DNA of 64,000 bases from Maribellus sediminis (GCF_011799805.1 NZ_WXUB01000004.1:434001-498000), one strand, 5' to 3'. Counted from the first letter of the stretch, positions 8,646 to 15,868 are shown. Program-made: numbers and translations. The notes: generated by a model from the sequence alone, not told the origin.

Positions 8646-8918
8646 TTATTTATTATTTCTAAATTTATCAATTATCTTCCTTATATAGTTTGAAATTGTT
8701 TGAAGGTCCTTTTTAATTGAATCTTTTTCGAACAGACTTGTAGAAGACCTTATAAATTTTATATCCTTTCTTATTGAATCTTTTTCGAATTGACTAACCT
8801 TGCTTTTTAATTCAAGAATTAGATTGGATGCCTGTATATTTATTTTTTCCGATTCAGGTTGATTATTCCAAATCTCCTTTAAATCTTGCCAAATATCGTT
8901 TTGTTCTTTACTCAACAT
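8646..8918 (-). CDS. small charged protein paired with the sigma factor, 90 residues
   Basis: This is a short, highly charged, helical protein with no membrane segment. It contains an internal duplication: FEKDSIRKDIKFI (about residues 39-51) and FEKDSIKKDLQTI (about 63-75), also visible in the DNA. It starts 4 bases after the stop of the ECF sigma gene, so the two are translated together and share one cassette. The position is that of an anti-sigma factor. The start, with NDIWQDLKEIW, resembles the cytoplasmic start of Bacteroidota anti-sigma proteins, but the usual transmembrane helix is missing. I infer a soluble regulator of the sigma factor or a truncated anti-sigma. Confidence 0.6.
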   Translation of the reverse strand: MLSKEQNDIWQDLKEIWNNQPESEKINIQASNLILELKSKVSQFEKDSIRKDIKFIRSSTSLFEKDSIKKDLQTISNYIRKIIDKFRNNK

Positions 8919-8922
8919 AAAA

Positions 8923-9426
8923 TTATAATTTATTGGTGATACAATTCAGTAATATTTTTCTTATTCTTTTCATTTTTACGGCGATATGATTTTCTGTCAA
9001 ACCCGTAATTACTGCTATGTCTTTATAAGGTAATCCTTCTAAATAAAGAATAATTATGGATTTATTATTTTCCTCTAATAAGGATATGCAAGAAGCAAGA
9101 GCTTTATACTTTTCTTGTTGACTTTTATCCTGTGGAACCTCAACCGGAATAAATTCAATAGATTCTAATCGAACAAATTTTTTATTTTCAGTTACTGATT
9201 TTTGTTTCGAACGAAGGCAAACATTTAGGGTAATTTTATAAATCCAAGTATTGATGTTTGATTTCCCGTTGAAAGTTGAGAATGATTTCCAGATTTCGCT
9301 TACTACATCTTGAAAAAGGTCTTGCGGTTCTAATGGATGTAAGGAATATATTTTACAAATTCGGTAAATTCTATTTTTATTGAATTCAATTATCTGTTCA
9401 AATGTAACCGATGATTTGTTTTGCAT
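8923..9426 (-). CDS. ECF-type RNA polymerase sigma factor
   Basis: This protein of 167 residues has the two domains of an extracytoplasmic-function sigma factor. Region 2 lies at about residues 10-75, with LEPQDLFQDVVSEIWKSF and INTWIYKITLNVCL. Region 4 lies at about 107-160, with YLEGLPYKDIAVITGLTENH as the helix-turn-helix followed by VKMKRIRKIL. The length is normal for the family. It would direct RNA polymerase to its own promoters, possibly including its own. It sits in one cassette with the 90-residue gene at 8646-8918. A sigma factor carried between attC-like sites is notable because it could bring its own expression system to a new host. Confidence 0.9.
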   Translation of the reverse strand: MQNKSSVTFEQIIEFNKNRIYRICKIYSLHPLEPQDLFQDVVSEIWKSFSTFNGKSNINTWIYKITLNVCLRSKQKSVTENKKFVRLESIEFIPVEVPQDKSQQEKYKALASCISLLEENNKSIIILYLEGLPYKDIAVITGLTENHIAVKMKRIRKILLNCITNKL

Positions 9427-9512
9427 TTAGTATATTTTTAACTCTTCACATGTATTAGTTACACGGTTTATTAAGATATGACGAAAAATCAAAATTAATT
9501 TCGGGATTTCTG

Positions 9513-9602
9513 GAAGAAATCCTGTCAGACCCGCAGGAAAGTTGGCGCAAGGTCTGACTTGTCAGACCGCTAAAACCCCCGCCTGCCATATACAAATTGT
9601 TA
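9513..9602 (-). repeat. attC-like site C (right half clear, left half not found)
   Basis: The segment ends CCGCCTGCCATATACAAATTGTTA (GTTA 9599-9602), matching the CCGCCCTGCAATATGTA...GTTA end of the other sites. Inner repeats GGTCTGAC and GTCAGACC form short stems. I could not find a matching left outer end with TAAC in the bases before 9513, so the site is either truncated or more diverged. It lies between the 182-residue gene (stop 9615) and the sigma gene (start 9426), where a site is expected. Confidence 0.45.
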
Positions 9603-9614
9603 CAAGCTGGTTTT

Positions 9615-10163
9615 TTATTTTTTATTTAATTTCCAATAGTCAAATCCAATTTTACTCTTATAAAAATCAAGACTCATCGAATCTCCTATATTTTCTTTTT
9701 CCCAAATTTTTCGATGACATCTTATCTCCACTGGTCTATTATTTATAACAAAATGAAGTTTATTATATCCAGCTGACATATATCGATATTGTCTTTCTGT
9801 CTTATTTGTTATTCTTGCTTTGTAAGTGTTTTGCAATGTTGCATTTAAAGAATTGAATTTTACTCCCATTAGAAGAAAGATTCCAATAAATCCCATCGCA
9901 AAAAACAATTTTAATTGAGAGTAATCTTTTACTTTTTTGTTCACTCTCAATACAATAGGTTTAAGTTTCGAAGAAATTAGATAACTTAAAACAACTCCGA
10001 TTCCACCAAAAAGGAAACTAAATTTATATGGAGTCACGTAGTTCTCAATATCTCCAGCCCAAATTGCTAAAGCAATTCCATAGAATGGAGACAACATAAA
10101 TATTATCCCAAAGATTATATATAGGACTTTGTCTTTCATTGTCTTTTTTTGCTTTTTAGGCAT
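9615..10163 (-). CDS. hypothetical membrane protein, 182 residues
   Basis: I do not recognise this protein. The first 110 residues contain three hydrophobic segments (about 13-34, 43-64 and 86-104). The C-terminal 75 residues are soluble, with TERQYRYMSAGYNKLHFVIN and WEKENIGDSMSLDFYKSKIG. The start MPKKQKKTMKDK is basic, which fits a cytoplasmic N-terminus. It begins 15 bases after the stop of the SEFIR gene, so both probably share one transcript and one cassette. The pairing suggests, but does not prove, that the membrane protein works with the SEFIR protein. Confidence 0.6.
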   Translation of the reverse strand: MPKKQKKTMKDKVLYIIFGIIFMLSPFYGIALAIWAGDIENYVTPYKFSFLFGGIGVVLSYLISSKLKPIVLRVNKKVKDYSQLKLFFAMGFIGIFLLMGVKFNSLNATLQNTYKARITNKTERQYRYMSAGYNKLHFVINNRPVEIRCHRKIWEKENIGDSMSLDFYKSKIGFDYWKLNKK

Positions 10164-10178
10164 TTGCTGTAGACTTAC

Positions 10179-11105
10179 TTAAAATTGAATATCATCTGCA
10201 ATATTTCTAATATTGTCATTATGTTTTTTTCTTGCTTGCTCCTCTCGTTCTCTTTTTAATTTCTCTTGTAGCTTAATCTCTTTATATCTTTTGTTAACAG
10301 TCTCCACAACAAGTTTTAAAGTGTCTTTATGATATTTTTTAACTTCCTCAATTGTTGTCCCATCAAGAATAATTTTGTTACCACTAACATACCCGATTCC
10401 TGGTCTGTGCATACTTGTGCATGATGGAGGTCTGTCCCAAGTAAGTCTAAATAATTCAGACCATTGATAGTCAGGTCTTTTGTTTAATTCGAATGGAATT
10501 TTGTATAAAGCACTTCCCGGACTCCCGTCATTTAAAGGTTCTCCGACCTCATCCACTAAGATTCCTTTAATTCTAATTTCGTCCGTTTCTGGTTCCGGGA
10601 TTTTCGTTGGTTGTTGTATTGTTTTTGTTGGCTTATATTGCCCAAGTGGAGGTGCTGTTTCTCGAATATTTAAAATTGTTGTAATTAAGTCTTTAAAGTT
10701 ACTCTCTATATTTGCCAACTCACTTAAGTCAATATAGTATTTGCCAGAAATCCAAGTTGGTGCAGATTCTTTCCAATTTCCTTTTCTTAAGATTGGAATG
10801 AATTTTAGCTGGTTTTGGTTTTGAAAAACCTCTCCAGTAATAATATCTCCTTCATATCCGACACCGCCTTCTCTCTTGTCTGATTTACTTTTGTATTTTG
10901 GTGTACATATTATCAAAACATAATCGATTTCACGAATAGACTTCTCCATGAAGTTTGGTAATTGGTCTCCGGGTACAATTTCCCACTGGTCTAATTTTAC
11001 ATCAACTCCATTGTCACGGAGTCTTGATGCCAAGCTTTTTACCCAATTTTTGTGTTCATCATCTTCCCATGAATAGGAAATAAAAGCTGTCGGATATTCA
11101 TTCAT
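10179..11105 (-). CDS. SEFIR (TIR-like) domain protein
   Basis: This protein of 308 residues has an N-terminal SEFIR domain (about 1-140). It opens with PTAFISYSWEDDEHKNWV, the signature box 1, then LRDNGVDVKLDQWEIVPGD, and then MEKSIREIDYVLIICTPKYK, the box-2-like strand. Bacterial SEFIR and TIR domains act as signalling modules or NAD-consuming effectors, often in anti-phage defence. The second half (about 175-308) is a separate domain with PFELNKRPDYQWSELFRLTW and a basic, coiled C-terminus. It is the first gene of the cassette between sites D and C, followed by a membrane protein 15 bases on. A defence role is inference from domain type and mobile context. Confidence 0.8.
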   Translation of the reverse strand: MNEYPTAFISYSWEDDEHKNWVKSLASRLRDNGVDVKLDQWEIVPGDQLPNFMEKSIREIDYVLIICTPKYKSKSDKREGGVGYEGDIITGEVFQNQNQLKFIPILRKGNWKESAPTWISGKYYIDLSELANIESNFKDLITTILNIRETAPPLGQYKPTKTIQQPTKIPEPETDEIRIKGILVDEVGEPLNDGSPGSALYKIPFELNKRPDYQWSELFRLTWDRPPSCTSMHRPGIGYVSGNKIILDGTTIEEVKKYHKDTLKLVVETVNKRYKEIKLQEKLKREREEQARKKHNDNIRNIADDIQF

Positions 11106-11129
11106 GTTTCTTTGTTTTAAACTTGCTGA

Positions 11130-11256
11130 TAACGGTCACTTGCAAGTTGTCGTTGCGGATTTCGAAGAGCGTCAGTGTCCGACGGGACATGACGGTCAAG
11201 AAAGGAGCAGAGACAACGCACACCACTGCACCCGCAATGCAATTTGCAACTTGTTA
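11130..11256 (-). repeat. attC-like site D
   Basis: It starts TAACGGTCACTTGCAAGTTG (TAAC 11130-11133) and ends CAATTTGCAACTTGTTA (GTTA 11253-11256). The complement of the right end begins TAACAAGTTGCAAATTG, an imperfect inverted repeat of the left arm. It shares the GCGGATTTCGAAGAGCGT box with sites A, F and G. The stop codon TAA of the HEPN-like gene (11254-11256) lies inside the outer TAAC. After the site the minus strand reads AGCAAGTTTAAAACAAAG into the SEFIR gene. Confidence 0.7.
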
Positions 11257-11970
11257 ACGGCTGGTTTTTTCTTTTTTTCTATTTTCTTTTATTTTCCTTA
11301 TTCTCTCGACTTTATCATTAATAACTTTTATTTTGCTTGACAATGTCCAAGTTTTTGTTTTGTCAATCAACTCTTCAAGTTCAGACATATGGACATAAAA
11401 ATCTCTAAAATGTGTTTTGTGCGGGCTTTCTATTAAGTCTTCTACTGCTTGTCCAATTTTTTCATAGACTTCAAACAATATGTCAATTTTAACAAAGTCT
11501 AATGATGAAATTTTTATTGATGTAGCATTATTTACGTCGGTGTTCTCAGAATTCAACGCCGCAGCCCATTGACCATGGGCGATTTTGTTTCTAATCTGGC
11601 TTGGTTCAATTATGAAGTTGTTTAAGTGCCTTTTTAATATTAGCTTTTTATTTTGAATTTCTCCTGAGTTGCTCATTTTATCAACACTAGAAAAAGCCAA
11701 TTCGATACACTTCTGCCATTGCTGTTCAAGGTTTCTTTGTTTTACAATTTGATTTATATAGCTATCTGAAAATCCATAGGGTGTATGTATCATTTTTAGG
11801 AAACAAGTCTCTGCAAATGAAGAATACAGTAAAGCATAAAGTTTTGTTAGAACTTCAAATGAAGATTTATCACTATTAATTATGACTTTATTAAAAAGTC
11901 TTTTTAAGCTTTTCCTCTGTTTTTTTAGTTCTCTTACGTTTGAAACGCTTGCTTGATAAATTTTTAGCAT
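11254..11970 (-). CDS. hypothetical HEPN-like protein, 238 residues
   Basis: This is a helical cytoplasmic protein. The segment SQIRNKIAHGQWAAALN contains R-N-K-I-A-H, which fits the R-x4-H motif of HEPN ribonuclease or nucleotide-binding domains and is also common in abortive-infection-like proteins. The family call is tentative because no other family block was recognised. The ATG at 11970 was chosen. A TTG at 11997 in the same frame would start inside a perfect terminator hairpin. The start is odd: the terminator U-tract (8 T on the minus strand) abuts the ATG directly, leaving no Shine-Dalgarno sequence. The stop codon is part of attC-like site D. Confidence 0.55.
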   Translation of the reverse strand: MLKIYQASVSNVRELKKQRKSLKRLFNKVIINSDKSSFEVLTKLYALLYSSFAETCFLKMIHTPYGFSDSYINQIVKQRNLEQQWQKCIELAFSSVDKMSNSGEIQNKKLILKRHLNNFIIEPSQIRNKIAHGQWAAALNSENTDVNNATSIKISSLDFVKIDILFEVYEKIGQAVEDLIESPHKTHFRDFYVHMSELEELIDKTKTWTLSSKIKVINDKVERIRKIKENRKKEKTSR

Positions 11971-12016
11971 AAAAAAAAGGCTTGTAATGCGTACCAATGG
12001 TTACGCATTACAAGCC
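11971..12016 (-). terminator. perfect intrinsic-terminator hairpin
   Basis: On the minus strand a 15-bp perfect stem (12016-12002 pairing with 11993-11979, GGCTTGTAATGCGTA with its complement) has an 8-base loop and is followed by eight T. It ends directly before the ATG of the HEPN-like gene. It follows a tRNA-like segment, so it may end that transcript or act as an attenuator for the downstream gene. Confidence 0.7.
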
Positions 12017-12076
12017 CGGAGTCGAACCGGGAACTACCATTGCTGGTCGCTTTGCCTTATTAAGCTACAAGTTCAT
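12015..12076 (-). ncRNA. tRNA-like element lacking a normal anticodon arm
   Basis: On the minus strand there is a perfect T arm (CCCGG-TTCGACT-CCGGG, 12031-12015) and a D-arm-like hairpin (TA-GCTT-AATAAGGCA-AAGC, about 12067-12049). The middle section is only 17 bases with at most a 4-bp stem (ACCA/TGGT), too short for a 5-bp, 7-base anticodon arm. The bases 5' of the D arm (ACTTGTA) do not pair with those 3' of the T arm (CTTGTAA), but they can pair with TACAAG in the far arm of the terminator hairpin. It is therefore either a decayed tRNA or a structured leader. Confidence 0.4.
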
Positions 12077-12146
12077 AGCAAAAATAGGCAAAATCAGTAA
12101 ATGACAACCAAAGGAACAGTTAAATTATTTTATTCAATGTTACATC

Positions 12147-12992
12147 TTATCTCTTTGTTTTAAAATTCCGATAACGTTTTTTATTAACATGTCTTTCTAA
12201 CAAAAATTCATAATGTATATATTCTACTCCGTCCTTTTTTAAACAGCATTCCGAATATTTTTTTGTCGAATTGCATGGACAATAGTCTTCGGGTTTTATG
12301 TCTTTATAATTTTCGTGGGGAGCATATTTCCTTCGTGTTACTAAATCCCACCTTTCAAAAGGATGTTTAATAGTTTCAAACAGATAATTTATAACTGTAT
12401 AATCATAATGGTCAATGGTTTCACCATCGTCACTCTCCTTAATAAATGGGACAGTATATTTGTTTACAGGATTTTCTACAAACGCAATACCCAATATGTC
12501 TGATTTTGTTACGACTCGTAAACACATTTCTCCGAGGTAAATTTCTCCAACCTTATGAGGGCAAGGATTTCTGGGAGTTATTATTTTATCACAAATATTA
12601 CACTTCACTTCTTTTTTTATCATTTCAATGCTAGTGAACATTCTGTATGGAAAAATAGCTTGCAAGTTTTTTACATTTCTTTCTATTTGTGATAATCTAT
12701 ATAAGTTATCTTTAAATGGAAAGTGTGGTTTCAAAAATTGAATACTGATTTCAATATTCTCGAGTTTGCACCAACCTTTGTAATACTCTTTATTTTGTAT
12801 GAGTTTAAAAGCCTCTAGATAATTTTTATGTATTTTGACTATCTCCTCATAAATCCAATATTCCTTTGATTTGCTATCATCATTTTTAGCAACATAATTG
12901 TGTTTTAAAGAAGTTATTTCTGTTAAAAGAGAATCTAAATCGAGTGAAATATCTCCCAAACTAGCTAATTTTGAGACTACATTATTTTGCAT
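12147..12992 (-). CDS. SEC-C motif protein, 281 residues
   Basis: The protein is cytoplasmic and largely helical in its first 110 residues. Two metal sites are visible. A CxxC...C group is present in VKCNICDKIITPRNPCPHKV (about 129-147). Near the C-terminus CPCNSTKKYSECC (about 238-250) is a SEC-C zinc-binding motif (CxC-x8-CC). SEC-C motifs occur at the end of SecA and on many stand-alone proteins tied to nucleases and mobile elements. Its start overlaps the end of the upstream gene by 11 bases, so the two are translationally coupled in one cassette. There is no visible attC-like site between this gene and the HEPN-like gene. Confidence 0.7.
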   Translation of the reverse strand: MQNNVVSKLASLGDISLDLDSLLTEITSLKHNYVAKNDDSKSKEYWIYEEIVKIHKNYLEAFKLIQNKEYYKGWCKLENIEISIQFLKPHFPFKDNLYRLSQIERNVKNLQAIFPYRMFTSIEMIKKEVKCNICDKIITPRNPCPHKVGEIYLGEMCLRVVTKSDILGIAFVENPVNKYTVPFIKESDDGETIDHYDYTVINYLFETIKHPFERWDLVTRRKYAPHENYKDIKPEDYCPCNSTKKYSECCLKKDGVEYIHYEFLLERHVNKKRYRNFKTKR

Positions 12993-13551
12993 CCCACAAT
13001 TTTTTTATTGATTCAGTAATATTCTCTACTTGGTTAGCTGGACCTTCATAATTAAATTCTTTCGTAACCTTACTAGAATCTTCAACTATAATGGTAAACT
13101 TAACTTCAGGGATTTCTAAATATTTCTTTGGCGATTCCTTATCAGTATTTTCTATATAAACTTGATGTGCTTCATTTGTAGGTTTTATAATGGTATCGTA
13201 AACATATGATGATAAAACTGCTAGAAATACAGGAAGAGCAACTGATTTTACTATAAACTTTCCTAGTCTTTTATAATTGCTATGTAAGGCAAGTTCTTGA
13301 TATAGTTCATCGGCAATACAAATATCAACTGAAAACTCCTTATCAATTTTTTCTTTAAAATAGGAATATATTGCTTCTGTTCCTGATGGAAAAGTTGCTT
13401 CATTTTCCCTTCGTTGACCGATAAATGGTAAAAATAAAATAGAAGCTTTATTTAGGTCTTCTTTAATTTCAGCAGAAACAAAATCACTGTTAATCCAATA
13501 CTTAAAATCTTCCTTTGTTTCTTTTAATTGTATAAGAGATTCTATGTTCAT
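12982..13551 (-). CDS. hypothetical protein with one membrane helix, 189 residues
   Basis: I do not recognise this protein. Residues about 103-124 (FIVKSVALPVFLAVLSSYVYDTI) form a membrane helix, which leaves a cytoplasmic N-terminal domain (about 100 residues) and a C-terminal domain of about 65 residues on the other side. The start at 13551 was chosen because a longer frame to 13788 would run through the attC-like site at 13575-13720. It overlaps the start of the SEC-C gene by 11 bases, so a joint function is likely. It is the first gene after site F. Confidence 0.6.
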   Translation of the reverse strand: MNIESLIQLKETKEDFKYWINSDFVSAEIKEDLNKASILFLPFIGQRRENEATFPSGTEAIYSYFKEKIDKEFSVDICIADELYQELALHSNYKRLGKFIVKSVALPVFLAVLSSYVYDTIIKPTNEAHQVYIENTDKESPKKYLEIPEVKFTIIVEDSSKVTKEFNYEGPANQVENITESIKKLWDAK

Positions 13552-13574
13552 ATGCTTTAGTTTAAACTTGCCGT

Positions 13575-13720
13575 TAACGGTTGGTACATGTTGTCGGGGC
13601 GGATTTCGAAGAGCGTTCCTGTCCGTCAGCTGACGGACACGGAACTGCGAAACGAGCCCCGAAGCCTCGGGGCGCAGTTGGCGTACCACCGAACCCCGCC
13701 CTGCAATATGTACTGTGTTA
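13575..13720 (-). repeat. attC-like site F
   Basis: It starts TAACGGTTGGTACATGTTG (TAAC 13575-13578) and ends CAATATGTACTGTGTTA (GTTA 13717-13720). Complementing the right end gives TAACACAGTACATATTGCAGG, an imperfect inverted repeat of the left. Inner stems are CGGACAC/GTCAGCTGAC and CCCCGAAGCCTCGGGGCG. It is near-identical over most of its length to the site at 14797-14923, apart from a longer inner stem. On the minus strand GGCAAGTTTAAAC follows into the next gene. Confidence 0.75.
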
Positions 13721-13747
13721 GCAACTGTTTTTATTTTATTTTGAGTT

Positions 13748-14728
13748 TTAGTATGTCTCATACTCAACTGCATATAAGTCGAAACCACCTTTCCCTCCTG
13801 ACCTGTTTGATGAGAAAATCATTAAGTTATGTCCTAATACATCGAATGTTATTGGTCGAAATTCATCTTTACTTGAATTTATTTCACTCCCGAAATTTTC
13901 AGGTTCTGTCCATGCTCCATTTATATAAAATGAATACCATAAATCGTAACCTCCATAACCTCCTTCTCTGTTTGATGCAAATACCATCATATTATCTTCG
14001 CCAATAAACGGACATTTATCGTCACCAGTACTTGATAAAGTTTCTATTTTAGTTATTGAATCTATATCTCCACTGACTAATGCTTCACTTGTAATTACAG
14101 AATTGAAGGAAGCATTAAAAATATTGAATACTCCGTCATTTTTATTACTGCAAAAAATTAAATTCTTTTTATCTGCCGTTAAAGTTGGATAAAGGTCATC
14201 GGCATATTCATTGATTTTAGGGATTGATTTTGGTATTGAATCATAATTTTCTCCTTGCTCATAATACCAACCTGTCATATCCATGAATTGGATGTCATAA
14301 CTAGAGGAATTTTCTGTAGAATACATAAAGATTAAATTCCCTCCAGTGGCGGTAAAATATGGACCAAATTCATTTTTGTCGGAATTGATGTTACGAATGG
14401 CGACTTCAAAATCATAAGGAAGGTCAAAATTCAGTACCTCGCAAGTGAGATTACCGCTTGTTGAGTCTTCGATATAGTACAAATTTGCATAAACCAAATC
14501 AAAATTTTCGCCTTGGCTATTTCTGTTTGATGAAAAAATAATCCAGCCACCTCGTTCTCCATCTGGTTCCCAATTTGAATTGTAATCATCATATTTTGTA
14601 TTAAGAGCACCCAAATTGGTTGGAGTTTGAGTTATAATTGCAGATTTTTCAATAACGTCTTCATCGTCATTCCAAAAACATCCCGTAAGTGAGATGGTCA
14701 CAATTAGTAGGAAAATAATTTTTTTCAT
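13748..14728 (-). CDS. lipoprotein with PD40 (WD40-like) beta-propeller repeats
   Basis: The ATG at 14728 gives 326 residues with a lipoprotein signal peptide (MKKIIFLLIVTISLTGC). A longer frame begins 8 codons earlier but spoils the signal. PD40-type propeller motifs are seen: WIIFSSNRNSQGENFDLVYA, LIFCSNKNDGVFNIF, MVFASNREGGYGGYDLW and LMIFSSNRSGGKGGFDLYAV. In Bacteroidota such domains occur on OmpA-like and TolB-like envelope proteins and usually bind partners. The mature protein should sit in the outer or inner membrane by its lipid and face the periplasm or surface. It is the single gene between sites G and F. Ligand unknown. Confidence 0.75.
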   Translation of the reverse strand: MKKIIFLLIVTISLTGCFWNDDEDVIEKSAIITQTPTNLGALNTKYDDYNSNWEPDGERGGWIIFSSNRNSQGENFDLVYANLYYIEDSTSGNLTCEVLNFDLPYDFEVAIRNINSDKNEFGPYFTATGGNLIFMYSTENSSSYDIQFMDMTGWYYEQGENYDSIPKSIPKINEYADDLYPTLTADKKNLIFCSNKNDGVFNIFNASFNSVITSEALVSGDIDSITKIETLSSTGDDKCPFIGEDNMMVFASNREGGYGGYDLWYSFYINGAWTEPENFGSEINSSKDEFRPITFDVLGHNLMIFSSNRSGGKGGFDLYAVEYETY

Positions 14729-14796
14729 TTTGGTTTTTTTTGGTTGAAACATTAATTTTTAAAATATCATCGTTTTGTCTTTTTTAAACTTGGCGG

Positions 14797-14923
14797 TAAC
14801 GGTTGGTACATGTTGTCGGGGCGGATTTCGGAGAGCGTTCCTGTCCGAAGGACACGGAACTGCGAAACGAGAATCCGCAGTTGGCGTACCACCGAACCCC
14901 GCCCTGCAATATGTACTTTGTTA
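14797..14923 (-). repeat. attC-like site G
   Basis: It starts TAACGGTTGGTACATGTTG (TAAC 14797-14800) and ends CAATATGTACTTTGTTA (GTTA 14920-14923). The two arms are imperfect inverted repeats, with GGGGCGG and CCCCGCC as further paired boxes and GCGGATTTCGGAGAGCG and GCGTACCACCG inside. Its length is 127 bp. The TAA stop of the upstream lipoprotein gene (14921-14923) is the outer TAA of the site, the compact arrangement known from integron cassettes. Confidence 0.75.
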
Positions 14924-15700
14924 CCTGCTGGCTTTTAATTCTTTTGCATTGTTTTCAATTAAGTTTAACATATCTGAATCGAATCCAATAGGAATTCTTT
15001 CTAATCCAGACATTATTTCATTCTCGTCATTGATAATTACGAAAGGAGAATAATTTTCTTTTATCATGATTTTTCCCAATATCGCATATGAAACTAAGTT
15101 CTCATTTTGCGAAATACCGTAATCTTTTTTTGCTTGAAGCTTTTCTAATACCGTTTCAAGAATCTGTATTCTTTGATTTGAGTTCGTTTTATTCAACAAC
15201 TCGTCCTGAAGCATAAAGAATTCAATTGTTTGAAAAGAAATTTGAATTGGAGTTTCTATTTCTCCGATAAATGGAGGATAATAATTTTTGTCGCAATTTA
15301 AAGACATTAGCTTATATCGTTCTGTAATAACATTAAAGAAATCCGTTCTGTCATAAAGTTCGTCAAATCCATTGTTTTCGGATTTAATTCTCTCAAATCC
15401 GTCCTGTTGTAGATTAAATGCACCATAGTCAAGTATTAGCGGATATGTCAATAAAGTTTCCAATAAACCCTCTGTCGAAATTGATTTTATTTTGCTACTT
15501 GGGATTTGGCAAGCCTGTACCTTTTCGGTTGATGATTTTAAGTCTGCCCATTCATCCGTTCCTGGAACAATTGGGTATTGGTAAGTGTCAGAAATGGAGA
15601 AAGGCATACACTCTCCTTGTTGAATAACAAGTTCGTCTTTATTACAACTAAGCAAACCAACTAAGACAATTGTGTAAATCAATGTTTGAATTTTTTTCAT
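14921..15700 (-). CDS. hypothetical lipoprotein, 259 residues (first cassette)
   Basis: The protein begins with a lipoprotein signal peptide (MKKIQTLIYTIVLVGLLSC, Cys19). The mature part is mixed alpha/beta, with three further Cys residues (CMPF, CQIP and NCDK segments) and no motif that I recognise. It is the cassette next to the recombinase, with the attI-like segment on its 5' side (15779-15866) and attC-like site G on its 3' side. In an integron the first position holds the newest insertion. The end of the frame (LKASR, then TAA) runs into the attC-like site. Confidence 0.65.
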   Translation of the reverse strand: MKKIQTLIYTIVLVGLLSCNKDELVIQQGECMPFSISDTYQYPIVPGTDEWADLKSSTEKVQACQIPSSKIKSISTEGLLETLLTYPLILDYGAFNLQQDGFERIKSENNGFDELYDRTDFFNVITERYKLMSLNCDKNYYPPFIGEIETPIQISFQTIEFFMLQDELLNKTNSNQRIQILETVLEKLQAKKDYGISQNENLVSYAILGKIMIKENYSPFVIINDENEIMSGLERIPIGFDSDMLNLIENNAKELKASR

Positions 15701-15778
15701 AATTTGGTTTTTTATTGATTTCTTTTCCCAATTAGATGATTTTCAATCCATAATGGTTGCTTTTTTTAAGCTTGCAGG

Positions 15779-15866
15779 TAACGTATGTGGAACCCAAAAC
15801 TTTGGGTTATTTCGCTATTGTCAATTTGGGTTATACCCCCGATTTGGGTGTGTAACCCAAGTTTTT
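15779..15866 (-). repeat. attI-like segment with TTTGGGTTA repeats
   Basis: Between the recombinase stop and the first cassette there are five copies of one motif in both orientations: AACCCAAA (15791), TTTGGGTTAT (15801), TTTGGGTTAT (15825), TTTGGGTG (15843) and TAACCCAA (15853). The outer copies form two inverted pairs. The left end carries TAAC (15779-15782) followed on the minus strand by TTACCTGCAAGCTTAAAA, the leader seen at the cassette junctions. These would fit recombinase-binding sites beside an insertion point. The role is inference. Confidence 0.5.
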
Positions 15867-15868
15867 GT

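Noticed and set aside
12015-12076. Functional tRNA gene
   Set aside because: The T and D arms are good, but the anticodon arm is too short and the acceptor strands do not pair, so it is listed only as tRNA-like.
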